Assembly: GCA_017992695.1 (NCBI GenBank)
Contig: JAGOOC010000004.1
Location: 58,985 to 122,984 of the forward strand
Length of the DNA stretch: 64,000 bases
Direction of reading: 5' to 3'
Source: Bacteroides sp.
GTDB lineage: Bacteria; Bacteroidota; Bacteroidia; Bacteroidales; Bacteroidaceae
Shown here: in pieces, positions 19,242 to 28,824 of the stretch
Position numbering within the stretch: the first letter of the stretch is position 1
Layout: each line of letters starts with the position of its first letter
Program-made: the position numbers and the translations under genes
The notes under the pieces: generated by a model
Database searches by the model: none
Told to the model about the DNA's origin: nothing
Seen by the model: only the letters and a program-made list of their open reading frames with translations

Positions 19242-19373
19242 ACTTTCTTTTTAGATTTAAATGTTGATATTTGCACGCTGATTCATCAATCCAATGCCTT
19301 CATTCTAATTGATGTTTACAAGATAACAAATAAATAGACTACAAAGATTACTGATCCGTTAAATATTACAAAA

Positions 19374-20717
19374 ATGAATTATAAGGAGACTTTAAACTAC
19401 TTATATGAGCATGCACCCATGTTTCAGCAAGTAGGAAGCAAAGCATACAAAGAAGGGTTAGCGAACACCCAAGCACTTGACGACCATCTAGAACACCCCC
19501 ATAGCGCATATCGAACCATTCATGTGGCCGGAACCAATGGTAAAGGGAGCTGTTCGCACACACTCGCCGCTATTTTGCAATCGTCGGGATACCGGGTAGG
19601 CTTGTACACCTCTCCTCACCTACTCGATTTCAGAGAACGCATTCGCATCAACGGTCAGCCAATTCCCGAATCCTATGTAGTCAATTTTGTAGAAGAGCAG
19701 CGAGCATTTTTTGAACCCTTACACCCTTCCTTTTTCGAGTTGACCACAGCTATGGCTTTCCGCTATTTTGCCGACGAGAAGATAGACGTAGCCGTTATTG
19801 AAACCGGATTGGGCGGACGCTTGGATTGCACCAACATTATCCAACCCGATTTGTGCATCATTACAAACATAGGGTTAGATCACACACAGTTTCTTGGCGA
19901 TACCTTAGAAAAGATAGCGACCGAGAAGGCAGGCATTATCAAAGCGAAAACGCCTGTTGTTGTAGGCGAAACAACAGCAGAGACACGACCTGTATTCACT
20001 CGCAAAGCAGAAGAGATTGAAGCGCAAGTTTTTTTTGCAGCAGACGACGTGCAGATACTAAGCAAAGAGGTGCCCACCGATGGAAAAGCACATGCTCACT
20101 GTATTGATACACCAGATTACAGCACAGGAGTTATTTATCAAACCAAGACGTACCCTGATCTGAAAGCAGCATTAGGAGGCTACTGCCAAGAGCTCAATAC
20201 AAACACTATTCTGCATGCAGTGGCACAGTTAACAAAGATAGGATACCGGATAACGGAAAGAGACGTGCGCGAAGGCTTCATGCATGTTTGTGAAATGACC
20301 GGATTGATGGGACGTTGGCAGAAGCTATGCAGGAAACCCACTGTTATCTGCGACACCGGGCACAATGTAAACGGTATGCAATACATAACAAAGCAATTGG
20401 AACAGTGCACGTACGACCACCTACACTTTGTCATTGGCATGGTCAATGACAAAGACATACACGCCATGTTGAGCCTCCTACCTACTAACGCTACGTATTA
20501 TTTCACCAAAGCCAGTGTACAGCGTGCTTTACCCGAAGAGGTATTGAAAGAGCAAGCGCAGGGGCTTGGCTTGCAGGGTAGTTGTTATCCTAACGTATGC
20601 GAAGCGGTGCAGGCTGCAAAAGCAAAAAGCCTCCCCGAAGACTTCATCTTCATAGGAGGCAGTAGCTTTATTGTAGCCGATTTATTAACGAGCCGCGATA
20701 CACTCAATCTCTACTAA
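19374..20717 (+). CDS. folC: Bifunctional folylpolyglutamate/dihydrofolate synthase
   Basis: 447 aa. The Mur-ligase-type ATP loop GTNGKGS lies at residues 53-59, followed by SPHLLDFRERIRINGQ, TAMAFRYFADEKIDVAVIETGLGGRLD and NIGLDHTQFLG, all of the FolC family. The enzyme adds glutamate to dihydropteroate and to folates. It converges on ridA, and the last 33 bp of folC are also the last 33 bp of ridA on the other strand. Confidence 0.93.
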   Translation: MNYKETLNYLYEHAPMFQQVGSKAYKEGLANTQALDDHLEHPHSAYRTIHVAGTNGKGSCSHTLAAILQSSGYRVGLYTSPHLLDFRERIRINGQPIPESYVVNFVEEQRAFFEPLHPSFFELTTAMAFRYFADEKIDVAVIETGLGGRLDCTNIIQPDLCIITNIGLDHTQFLGDTLEKIATEKAGIIKAKTPVVVGETTAETRPVFTRKAEEIEAQVFFAADDVQILSKEVPTDGKAHAHCIDTPDYSTGVIYQTKTYPDLKAALGGYCQELNTNTILHAVAQLTKIGYRITERDVREGFMHVCEMTGLMGRWQKLCRKPTVICDTGHNVNGMQYITKQLEQCTYDHLHFVIGMVNDKDIHAMLSLLPTNATYYFTKASVQRALPEEVLKEQAQGLGLQGSCYPNVCEAVQAAKAKSLPEDFIFIGGSSFIVADLLTSRDTLNLY

Positions 20718-21059
20718 GGCATCTTTGGGCAATGCTTTCACTGCAAAGGCAGAGCGAGCGGGAAATTCACCGTCAAAATAGCTGGCATATATCCCATTCA
20801 TCCCGGCAAACAGAGACATATCTTGCAAAAAAACGGTCGTTTTAACCACATCAGCCATCGTCAGTTCGGCTGTTTCTAAAATATGTTTCATGTTTTCGAG
20901 CGACTGGTGTGTCTGTGCTTCAATGCCATCGGGCATTTCACCTGTAGCAGCATTAATAGGCAGCTGTCCCGATACAAAAACCATTCCATTGGCTTCAATA
21001 GCCTGACTGTAAGGGCCAATAGCCCCCGGAGCTTTTTCACTACAAATTACTTTCTTCAT
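20685..21059 (-). CDS. ridA: RidA family enamine/imine deaminase
   Basis: 124 aa, the normal length. The N-terminal APGAIGPYSQAIEANGMVFVSGQ and C-terminal ARSAFAVKALPKDALVEIECIA motifs carry the conserved arginine and glutamate of active RidA proteins. RidA removes reactive 2-aminoacrylate and related imines made by PLP enzymes such as threonine dehydratase. Its 3' end overlaps folC tail to tail by 33 bp. Confidence 0.93.
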   Translation of the reverse strand: MKKVICSEKAPGAIGPYSQAIEANGMVFVSGQLPINAATGEMPDGIEAQTHQSLENMKHILETAELTMADVVKTTVFLQDMSLFAGMNGIYASYFDGEFPARSAFAVKALPKDALVEIECIAAR

Positions 21060-21235
21060 TCCACTAATTAATATTAATTCGTTTTACATTTGTTTCAAGA
21101 TTCGAAGATAAGAAAAAAAGAAGAAAAGAGGAATAAACCAAGCAGTATTTTAATACTTCGTGCATTTATAGGAGTAGTTACAAGAGATTAATGAACATAT
21201 AACCTAAACCGATCACGGTAACCTAAACCGAGACT

Positions 21236-21275
21236 AAAAACCCCCTATAACTGAAAATGGTTATAGGGGGTTTTT
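21236..21275. terminator. Bidirectional terminator after the TPR gene
   Basis: AAAAACCCCCTATAAC and GTTATAGGGGGTTTTT form a perfect stem with an 8-nt loop. It lies 60 bp past the stop of the minus-strand TPR gene. Confidence 0.85.
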
Positions 21276-21335
21276 CTTATTATTTATACCAAGCGTCTCC
21301 GCTCGTTAGTTGTCTGTTCTTAATTTGTCCGCTCT

Positions 21336-23036
21336 TTATTTGCAATGCTTTAAGATCAGCTCATCTACATTGGTATCGCCCAACTCTTTCGCTTTGGCAA
21401 AGTTAGCACAAGCCTCAGCGTTTTTCTTTAGCTGTACTTGGCAGATGCCCAGCAATCGATAAGCCTCGGCATATTTTGAATCGAGTTTCAAGGCTTCGTT
21501 CAGCGTTGTTACTGCCTCTTCATACCGACCTACTCGCAAGTTTATCACGGCTTGTTCGGCGCGGTAAGTCAACTCTGTGGGGTTAAGTTCGATGGCCTTA
21601 GCAATGTCCTCCAGTGCACGTTGAAACTGCTTGGCTTTCAATGCAGCTTGTTCGCGATAATAGTAAAACACATCGTTCACCTGTCCGTTTACTGCATTAA
21701 AATAGGCATCATAATCAAGCATGGCTGCGCGATACTGTTCGGCATTGACGTTCATCTGCGCCCGTTCCAGCAAATAAGGGGCCATGTCGGTCGTCATGGG
21801 CTGGGGGCAACGAGAAATGCAACTATCCAATAACGCAACGATCTCCTTCGGATTTGCTTTCATCAGCTCCTTGGTTTTGGCGGCATTGAAGAACGTTGCT
21901 GCCGAAGCCAGAGAACCGGTATTCAGTTTTTCGTAACTTGCTAACGCTCCGGCATAATCTTGTTTGGCAAAAAGAATATCACCCTCCAACTGTGTATACA
22001 CCGGCTGCGGGTCGATGGTAAACGCACTACGCACGTGCTCCAATGCTTTATCATAGGTCCAGTCCTTGAATACTTTCTCGGGCTTACCTAGCTGATAGTT
22101 ATACATCATCTTTGCCAGATTGTAGTAAACTTCATCTTTCTTCTTAGCTACCTTCAGCGCTTGATCCATATCATCCGAAGCCTTCTGGTAGTCGGCATCC
22201 TCTTTGGCGGTAAACAAGTAGTTGTTCGATCTGCGTATGTAACCGTCAATGCTGTTAGGATACTCGCGCACATAGTCATCGAGAAGCACTGCATATTCCT
22301 CAGGAGAAACCTGCGAAGAGGCCATATACAGAAACACCATTGCTTGCTCTTCCGTGTCGGGCAAGGCTTTCTTGATGCCGATGTTTTTGAGTGTTACATC
22401 ACTCATCGAAAGGGCATTGATGCTTTGCGATAGCGCAAAGGCTGCACCTACAGCGTAACAAGAGGTAGTGTCTTGACCGGATGAACGTTGAGCCAACCCA
22501 AACACCTGCCCCTCAGCATTCATTATCGGACAGCTAACCATCTTCTCTTTGAGGCTCATGCCAAGTGTGTAGTAGTAGTATTTATCAGCTATTTTAGTAA
22601 CCGCTTTCACTTTTCCTTGGGTAAAGTTGCGATCCTTTTGCGTAGAGTATGGCAATAGATAAGCAGCAGCATCTACTGCCGGGGACACTGAGGCCACCTG
22701 CAATGCAGGCACTTTCTTCTCCGTTATCGCTACTCGAAACTTAATCACATCATACATATCATTGGCTCCCAGAATGGCACTGACAGCCATCTGCTTGCCT
22801 TCGGCATTGATAATAACGGCTCGTTGCGCGCCTTTGAACAAAGAGCAGTCTGACAGCGCCACACCATCTTCGGTCACAAAAAAACCGTTGCCCGTATTGA
22901 GTATCTTATCATTATTGTCGTAGGTTACAACGGAGAACACCGATCGTTTGGCCTTCTCCACCCACTTGGGTGCTTGTGCCATGCTTGCCTGGGTCAACAG
23001 GCAGAGCATGAAAGTTAGTAGTAGATTTTTTTTCAT
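21336..23036 (-). CDS. Secreted protein with trypsin-like (probably inactive) domain and TPR repeats
   Basis: 566 aa. A signal peptide (1-20, cleavage after SMAQ) is followed by a trypsin-like fold (about 24-215) and then six or more TPR motifs (for example YNLAKMMYNYQLGKPEKVF, ERAQMNVNAEQYRAAMLDY, AYRLLGICQVQLKKNAEAC). In the protease domain the usual TNxHV histidine position reads LSDCSLF, and the GNSGGPL serine loop reads MVSCPIMNAEG, so the catalytic histidine and serine both seem lost. The likely role is a periplasmic binding scaffold. rlmB lies 11 bp upstream in the same direction, so the two are cotranscribed. Confidence 0.78.
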   Translation of the reverse strand: MKKNLLLTFMLCLLTQASMAQAPKWVEKAKRSVFSVVTYDNNDKILNTGNGFFVTEDGVALSDCSLFKGAQRAVIINAEGKQMAVSAILGANDMYDVIKFRVAITEKKVPALQVASVSPAVDAAAYLLPYSTQKDRNFTQGKVKAVTKIADKYYYYTLGMSLKEKMVSCPIMNAEGQVFGLAQRSSGQDTTSCYAVGAAFALSQSINALSMSDVTLKNIGIKKALPDTEEQAMVFLYMASSQVSPEEYAVLLDDYVREYPNSIDGYIRRSNNYLFTAKEDADYQKASDDMDQALKVAKKKDEVYYNLAKMMYNYQLGKPEKVFKDWTYDKALEHVRSAFTIDPQPVYTQLEGDILFAKQDYAGALASYEKLNTGSLASAATFFNAAKTKELMKANPKEIVALLDSCISRCPQPMTTDMAPYLLERAQMNVNAEQYRAAMLDYDAYFNAVNGQVNDVFYYYREQAALKAKQFQRALEDIAKAIELNPTELTYRAEQAVINLRVGRYEEAVTTLNEALKLDSKYAEAYRLLGICQVQLKKNAEACANFAKAKELGDTNVDELILKHCK

Positions 23037-23047
23037 GTGTCGTATTT

Positions 23048-23791
23048 TTATTCGTTATTTCGTTGTTTCACTGCCTCGTAAATTAGAATTCCTGCAGCCA
23101 CCGATACATTGAGCGATTCAATAGTGCCCAGCATCGGTATCTTTACCCACTCGTCACACAACGCTAGATTATCATAAGAGACACCCGTATCCTCGGCACC
23201 CATAATGATGCACATCGGTCCGGTGTAGTCGCCTTTCGAGTATTCATAATCGCCCTTTTCGGTAGCAGCCACAATGCGGAAGCCACTCTCTTTGAGATAT
23301 TGCAAAGTACTCTTTAAGCTCTGTTCGCGACAAACCGGAAGCGTGTGTAGTGCACCAGCCGAGGTTTTCATGGCGTCGGCATTCACCGTTACACTTCCCC
23401 GTGCAGGAATAATAATGGCATCGACAGCTGCGCACTCGCAAGTACGGGCTATGGCCCCAAAGTTGCGCACATCCGTTATGCCATCGAGCATCACAAACAG
23501 TGGATTCTTGCCTTGTTCAAACAAGAAAGGGACCAGTTCTTCAGTTTTCTGGTACGTAACCGAAGAGATAAATGCCACTACCCCTTGGTGATTCTTGCGG
23601 GTAATACGGTTAATACGCTCTACGGGCACACGCTGCACGGGGATAAGAGAGCCCTTCAAAGCCGTAAACAGCTCCTTAGACAAGTCGCTTTGTATATCTG
23701 TTTTTACCAGAATTTTATCAATCTCTTTACCTGCCTGAATGGCTTCTATCACAGCGCGAACGCCAAAAATCATTTCGTTGTTATCAGTCAT
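23048..23791 (-). CDS. rlmB: 23S rRNA 2'-O-ribose methyltransferase, TrmH/RlmB family
   Basis: 247 aa. An N-terminal substrate-binding domain (IFGVRAVIEAIQAGKEIDKIL) precedes the SpoU knot with its three motifs: DVRNFGAIART, IIMGAEDTGVS and IPMLGTIESLNVSVAAGI. Such enzymes methylate the 2'-OH of guanosine 2251 in 23S rRNA with S-adenosylmethionine. The exact target nucleotide is inferred from the family. It lies 33 bp after recN on the same strand. Confidence 0.88.
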   Translation of the reverse strand: MTDNNEMIFGVRAVIEAIQAGKEIDKILVKTDIQSDLSKELFTALKGSLIPVQRVPVERINRITRKNHQGVVAFISSVTYQKTEELVPFLFEQGKNPLFVMLDGITDVRNFGAIARTCECAAVDAIIIPARGSVTVNADAMKTSAGALHTLPVCREQSLKSTLQYLKESGFRIVAATEKGDYEYSKGDYTGPMCIIMGAEDTGVSYDNLALCDEWVKIPMLGTIESLNVSVAAGILIYEAVKQRNNE

Positions 23792-23824
23792 CTTCTTTAA
23801 ATATACAATTGAGGAAATTTACAA

Positions 23825-25489
23825 TTAATCGGTAATTCCCAATAGGGCTTTTGCATTATTGAGTGCCGCATCCGTAAGTATCGAACCGCTCAACATCTGA
23901 GCCAGCTCTTCTACCCGCTCCTCATTGCTGAGGAGACGAATGTGACTATTGGTTTCTGTGTCATTGTCTTTTTTATAGACTTTGTAGTGGGCTCGTCCGC
24001 GGGCTGCGATCTGTGGCAAGTGGGTGATGCTGATTACCTGACGGTTCTGCTCGCCCATCTCCTGCATGATATCCGCCATGCGGTCGGCTATCTCGCCCGA
24101 AACTCCCGTGTCAATCTCATCGAAAACGATGGTAGGTAGTTTTACCGCTCCGGCTATCATAGCTTTGATCGAGAGCATCACTCTGGCAATCTCTCCTCCC
24201 GAGGCAACCGAGGAAATCTGCTGCAAAGAGCCATTCTTGTTGGCCGAGAAGAGGAAGTTAACCGTGTCTTCGCCTTGCAAACCGGGCTCCTTGCGAAGCC
24301 CCATGTCTACTTGAAAGCGTACATTGGGCATGCCTAGCGGTACCAGACGCAAAGCCATCTGCTTCTCTACTTCGCGCGCAGCAACCACTCGTGCTTGCGT
24401 AAGCAGGGCTGCCTGTGCCTTCACTTGATGGTACAATGCATCGCGTTGCACAGTGAGTTCGGCAATGCGTTCGTCATACGATGTGATGTCAGCAAGTTTT
24501 TGTCGATACTCTTCGGTGAGTTCAATCAACTCGTCCAGGGTTTGCACCCGGTGTTTCTGTTGAAGCAGGTAGATCAGGTTTAAGCGGTTATTGACTTCGT
24601 CTAAACGGCCGGGGTTAAAATCGACCCCTTCGCCCATAGTCCCTATCTCTTGCGAAATATCTTTCAGTTCAATATAGGTACTCTCCATCCGATCCACCAG
24701 TTCGGCAGCAGGATGATACACCTTCTGCAAGTTTTGCAGAATCTGCAAACTCTCCTTCAATCCCAACAGCAAACCACCCTCATCTCCGGCCAGCAGTTGA
24801 TCTACGCGGTAGAGTCCTGCTTTTATCTCCTCGGCGTGATTCAGCGTATCAGCTTCTTGCTCCAGTTCTTCCTGTTCTCCCGGCTCAAGGTGAGCCTCTT
24901 CAAGCTGTTCGAGTTGAAAGCGCACAAAATCCTCGTCCGCTTTGCTCTGCTCCGAAAGGGCAACCAGTTCGAGCAACTCCTTCTCAGTCTGTTTCCAATA
25001 TGCATAAAAACGATGATACTGTTCAAGGGGTGCTTCATTGTGTGCCAATATATCGAGCACATTGAGCTGAAAGCCCTCTTTGTTGAGTAGCAGGTTTTGG
25101 TGTTGCGAATGCACATCGATAAGCTGTTCGCCAAGCTCTTTAATCTGCGTTAGCGAAGCAGGGGTATCGTTGATGAAAGCCCGGCTTTTGCCCGAAGCAT
25201 AGACCTCGCGACGCAAAATACATTCGGGTTCGTACTCCAATTCATTCGCTTCGAAGAACGATTTCATTTGGTAGGAGGCGATGTCGAAGCGGGCCTCTAT
25301 CACGCACTTGGCAGCTCCCAAACGGATGGATTTCACCTCGGCTCGTTGCCCCAGCAGCAAACCGATAGCACCAAGAATAATCGACTTCCCCGCACCGGTT
25401 TCGCCGGTGATCACGGAAAATCCTGTATCGAACCGGATATCCAGTTTCTCGATCAAGGCATAATTCTGAATGTATAGTGAACGCAGCAT
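23825..25489 (-). CDS. recN: DNA repair ATPase RecN
   Basis: 554 aa, normal for RecN. Walker A GETGAGKS is at residues 29-36, the central region is coiled coil rich in glutamate and leucine, and the C-terminal part has the ABC signature SVASGGEIARVML and Walker B IVFDEIDTGVSGEIA. RecN is an SMC-like protein that gathers and joins DNA ends in double-strand break repair. Upstream genes coaBC, the exonuclease and dnaN run in the same direction with short gaps. Confidence 0.94.
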   Translation of the reverse strand: MLRSLYIQNYALIEKLDIRFDTGFSVITGETGAGKSIILGAIGLLLGQRAEVKSIRLGAAKCVIEARFDIASYQMKSFFEANELEYEPECILRREVYASGKSRAFINDTPASLTQIKELGEQLIDVHSQHQNLLLNKEGFQLNVLDILAHNEAPLEQYHRFYAYWKQTEKELLELVALSEQSKADEDFVRFQLEQLEEAHLEPGEQEELEQEADTLNHAEEIKAGLYRVDQLLAGDEGGLLLGLKESLQILQNLQKVYHPAAELVDRMESTYIELKDISQEIGTMGEGVDFNPGRLDEVNNRLNLIYLLQQKHRVQTLDELIELTEEYRQKLADITSYDERIAELTVQRDALYHQVKAQAALLTQARVVAAREVEKQMALRLVPLGMPNVRFQVDMGLRKEPGLQGEDTVNFLFSANKNGSLQQISSVASGGEIARVMLSIKAMIAGAVKLPTIVFDEIDTGVSGEIADRMADIMQEMGEQNRQVISITHLPQIAARGRAHYKVYKKDNDTETNSHIRLLSNEERVEELAQMLSGSILTDAALNNAKALLGITD

Positions 25490-25542
25490 GTTACGATTTG
25501 ACTAAGTTTACGGTTGTATTAATTTGTCTCTTGGTCATTGGA

Positions 25543-26733
25543 TCACTCCTTGATCAGGCGGTCTATGATGTCTTGTGCCACCTCTTGTTTTGATTTCAAC
25601 GGATAATGGGTGATTCCCTGTGGGTCGATGATACTGATTTTATTGGTATCGTGTTGAAATCCGGCTCCGTTGTCATTCAAGGAATTGAGCACGATGAAGT
25701 CGAAGTTCTTTCGTTGCAACTTCTCTTTGGCATGTTCCTGTTCGTTCGTTGTTTCGAGCGCAAAACCGACTAACTTCTGTCCGGGCTTCTTGGTTCGTCC
25801 CAAAGCGGCTGCAATATCTTGTGTGGGTTTCAGGCGCAGCATCAACTCTTCACCTTCCCGCTTGATCTTCATATCGGCTACCGTGTTGGGCGTAAAATCG
25901 GCTACAGCGGCACAGAGTATGCCCACATCGGCTGTTGGGTAATGGTGCATAGCCTGTTCGTACATTTCGGCAGCAGACTCTACATCGATGCGTTGAATAC
26001 GCGAGTGGCACACTTGCTGTTGCACCGGTCCGGCTATCAGACACACCTCGGCACCGCGACGGGCACATTCTTCGGCCAGCGCAAAGCCCATTTTACCCGA
26101 TGAGTAGTTGCCGATGAAGCGCACCGGATCGATCTTTTCATAGGTAGGTCCGGCGGTAATGAGCACCTTTTTACCGGCAAGTTCGCCGGTTGATGCAAAA
26201 AACTCGTCGAGCACCTTGATGATATTCTCAGGCTCCTCCATCCGTCCTTTTCCAACCAAGTGGCTGGCAAGCTCCCCCGATGTAGGTTCGATGATGTGAT
26301 TTCCGAAGCCTCTCAACGTCTGCAAATTCTGCAAGGTAGAAGAGTGGGCAAACATATCGAGGTCCATGGCCGGAGCGATAAATACGGGCGCTTTGGCCGA
26401 CAGGTAAGTGGTGATCAGCATATTGTCGGCTATCCCGTTGGCCATCTTACCCAGTGTAGCGGCAGTAGCGGGAGCAATGAGCACGGCATCAGCCCACAAA
26501 CCCAAATCAACGTGGCTGTTCCAAGTACCATCACGCTGCGCAAAGAACTCACTAATCACGGGCTTGCCGGTAAGTGCCGACAAGGTGATCGGTGTAATAA
26601 ACTCCTTTCCGGCAGGCGTAATTACCACCTGCACCTCGGCCCCTTGCTTAATGAGCCCGCGGATAATGTAGCACGCTTTGTAGGCGGCAATGCTACCGGT
26701 AATTCCTAAAATAATTTTCTTTCCCTTCAACAT
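25543..26733 (-). CDS. coaBC: Bifunctional CoaBC (coenzyme A biosynthesis)
   Basis: 396 aa. The N-terminal CoaC half is a flavoprotein (GITGSIAAYKACYIIRGL, and PAMDLDMFAHSS with the substrate motif), and the CoaB half starts near residue 185 (KVLITAGPTYEKIDPVRFIGNYSSGKMG, shortened here, with the KxxK-like KIKREGEE loop). It joins cysteine to phosphopantothenate and decarboxylates the product, two steps of CoA synthesis. It follows the exonuclease gene by 2 bp. Confidence 0.94.
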   Translation of the reverse strand: MLKGKKIILGITGSIAAYKACYIIRGLIKQGAEVQVVITPAGKEFITPITLSALTGKPVISEFFAQRDGTWNSHVDLGLWADAVLIAPATAATLGKMANGIADNMLITTYLSAKAPVFIAPAMDLDMFAHSSTLQNLQTLRGFGNHIIEPTSGELASHLVGKGRMEEPENIIKVLDEFFASTGELAGKKVLITAGPTYEKIDPVRFIGNYSSGKMGFALAEECARRGAEVCLIAGPVQQQVCHSRIQRIDVESAAEMYEQAMHHYPTADVGILCAAVADFTPNTVADMKIKREGEELMLRLKPTQDIAAALGRTKKPGQKLVGFALETTNEQEHAKEKLQRKNFDFIVLNSLNDNGAGFQHDTNKISIIDPQGITHYPLKSKQEVAQDIIDRLIKE

Positions 26734-26735
26734 AC

Positions 26736-27509
26736 CTATTTTCCGGTTAACTCGCGCAGTCTGATTTTAGTCAGCATGGCTTTGGTATTGAGTGTAAAAT
26801 CGCTATTCTGAATCCAGCTAAAGTAGCCCGAATCTTTTTTCAGCACCTCCGATACGATGTGCCCTTTGTACTTTCCGAAATTGAAAATCTCTACCCCATT
26901 TTCATCGTACACCATGCGGCCGGCAAAGTCAACATTCTTGTTGTAGCTCGAGTATTCGGCCAGAAACGCGATGTCGTTCTTCAACTCACTGCTGTAGCGT
27001 TCGAGTTGCGATTGCAACACTTCGTACGTCGCACGGGTATCAGCCTCGGCCGAGTGTGCATCTTCGAGATCCTTGTCGCAATAAAACTTGTAGGCTGCCG
27101 ACAGGGTGCGTTGCTCCATTTTGTGGAAGATAACCTGCACATCTACCAGTTTGCGCTTGGACATGTCAATATCAACTCCCGCACGCAAGAACTCTTCGGC
27201 CAGTACGGGAACATCAAAACGGTTCGAATTAAAGCCTGCCAAATCACATCCTTCGATGTCATTGGCTATATTTTGGGCCACTTCCCTGAACGTGGGGCAA
27301 TCTACCACATCGGCATCATAAATGCCATGAATGACCGACGACGCCTCAGGAATTGGCATTTCGGGATTGATGCGCAACGTTTTGCTCTCCTCGTTTCCGT
27401 TCGGGTGAACCTTGAGGTAGCATATTTCGACAATTCTGTCTGAGTTAATATTGGTCCCTGTGGTTTCCAGATCAAAGAAAACGATGGGATTTTTAAGATT
27501 CAATTTCAT
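26736..27509 (-). CDS. DnaQ-like 3'-5' exonuclease
   Basis: 257 aa. A DEDDh exonuclease domain takes the first 170 residues: VFFDLETTGTN (first acidic pair), GFNSNRFDVPVLAEE and AHSAEADTRAT with the HxAxxD end. The remainder carries a small module (NFGKYKGHIVSEVLKKDSGYFSWIQ) of the kind that follows many Bacteroidetes DnaQ proteins. It could be a proofreading subunit or a repair nuclease. It lies between dnaN (38 bp upstream) and coaBC, which favours a replication role. Confidence 0.85.
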   Translation of the reverse strand: MKLNLKNPIVFFDLETTGTNINSDRIVEICYLKVHPNGNEESKTLRINPEMPIPEASSVIHGIYDADVVDCPTFREVAQNIANDIEGCDLAGFNSNRFDVPVLAEEFLRAGVDIDMSKRKLVDVQVIFHKMEQRTLSAAYKFYCDKDLEDAHSAEADTRATYEVLQSQLERYSSELKNDIAFLAEYSSYNKNVDFAGRMVYDENGVEIFNFGKYKGHIVSEVLKKDSGYFSWIQNSDFTLNTKAMLTKIRLRELTGK

Positions 27510-27547
27510 GTTATGTTGTTTAGTTTCTCCTTCGGATTCGGAGAAAA

Positions 27548-28672
27548 TTAGTCATTCAGCATCATCGGCATCAAGAGCATCAACAGATTTTCGTTTTCCT
27601 CTTGCATGACAGGCACAATGACACCGGCACGCGAAGGGTCGGCAAGTTCGATAACTACCTCGTCGGCCGAGATGTTGTTGAGGATGTCGATAAGGAAGGT
27701 CGATTTAAAACCGATGCTCATAGCCGATCCGGCATACTGGCACACTTGTGTTTCTTCGGCCGAGGTAGAGAAGTCAATGTCTTGTGCCGAGATTACGATC
27801 TGATTCTCTTGCATGCGTAGTTTGATTAAACTGCTGGCTTGCGAGGAGAAGATAGAGACGCGGCGCAATGCACCAATCAACTGTTGACGGTCTACCGTCA
27901 CTTTGTGCGGGTTGTTTTGGGGAATTACTGAGTTGTAATTCGGGTAACGTCCTTCGATCAAGCGACACGCCATGCGGTAGTTTTCGAGCATAAAAACAGC
28001 GTTTCGCTCGTCAAACTCAATCACTACCTCGCCTTGTTCTTTGGGAAGAAGGTTTTTAAGCAATATAGCCGGTTTCTTGGGCAAGATGAAAGCGGCACGC
28101 TCATTACCATGAGCTGCCATCGTTTTGCAACGCACCAGCTTATGGCCGTCTGATGCGACCATGGTGATGTCTTCAGTGGTTATATCGAAATAAATACCAT
28201 TCATGACCGGACGTAATTCGTCATCGGCCGTAGCAAACACCGAACGATTAATGCCGTTAAGCAGCACTTGTGCCGCCAATTCGACCCGTACTGCACTCTC
28301 GCTAAGCGTAGCCGACTGTGGAAACTCATCGGCATTTTGACCCACCAGGCTATATTGGCCATTCTGGTACTTCACAGTAATTTCATAGGTTTCGGGGTTA
28401 ACCTCGAACGCAAGCGGCTGCTCGGGTATCTCCTTGAGCGCATCTATCAACGTTTTAGCTACAATGGCAAAGTGTCCATTCGTATCACTGTCATTTACCT
28501 CGACAGAGGTAACCATGGTTGTTTCGCTATCAGAAACGGTTACAGACAACGTTCCATCTTCCAGTTGAAAGAGGAAACAATCTAAAATCGGCAAGGCGTT
28601 TTTTGAGTTAATCACGCGGCTGATAGCTTGCAAACGGCTCGAAAGAGCGGTACTTGAAACGATAAATTTCAT
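27548..28672 (-). CDS. dnaN: DNA polymerase III beta subunit (sliding clamp)
   Basis: 374 aa in three equal clamp domains. MKFIVSSTALSSRLQAISRVI opens domain 1 (shortened here); FATADDELRPVMNGIYFDI marks domain 2; and the C-terminal VMQEENENLLMLLMPMML end forms the binding-pocket edge. The clamp tethers polymerase to DNA. It leads the dnaN-exonuclease-coaBC-recN-rlmB-TPR run on the minus strand and diverges from the DUF3127 gene across about 150 bp. Confidence 0.95.
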   Translation of the reverse strand: MKFIVSSTALSSRLQAISRVINSKNALPILDCFLFQLEDGTLSVTVSDSETTMVTSVEVNDSDTNGHFAIVAKTLIDALKEIPEQPLAFEVNPETYEITVKYQNGQYSLVGQNADEFPQSATLSESAVRVELAAQVLLNGINRSVFATADDELRPVMNGIYFDITTEDITMVASDGHKLVRCKTMAAHGNERAAFILPKKPAILLKNLLPKEQGEVVIEFDERNAVFMLENYRMACRLIEGRYPNYNSVIPQNNPHKVTVDRQQLIGALRRVSIFSSQASSLIKLRMQENQIVISAQDIDFSTSAEETQVCQYAGSAMSIGFKSTFLIDILNNISADEVVIELADPSRAGVIVPVMQEENENLLMLLMPMMLND

Positions 28673-28824
28673 ATATTTCCGAATGTTTAAATTTTTGTTT
28701 TATGAATGCACAAAAATACAAATAAAGATTGGCACACGCTAACAAAACAGAAGAAAAAAGAGGAGTTGTTCGTGGGATATTGGCAAAAAATTGTAACTTC
28801 GCCGCAGATTTTAAAATTATCATA

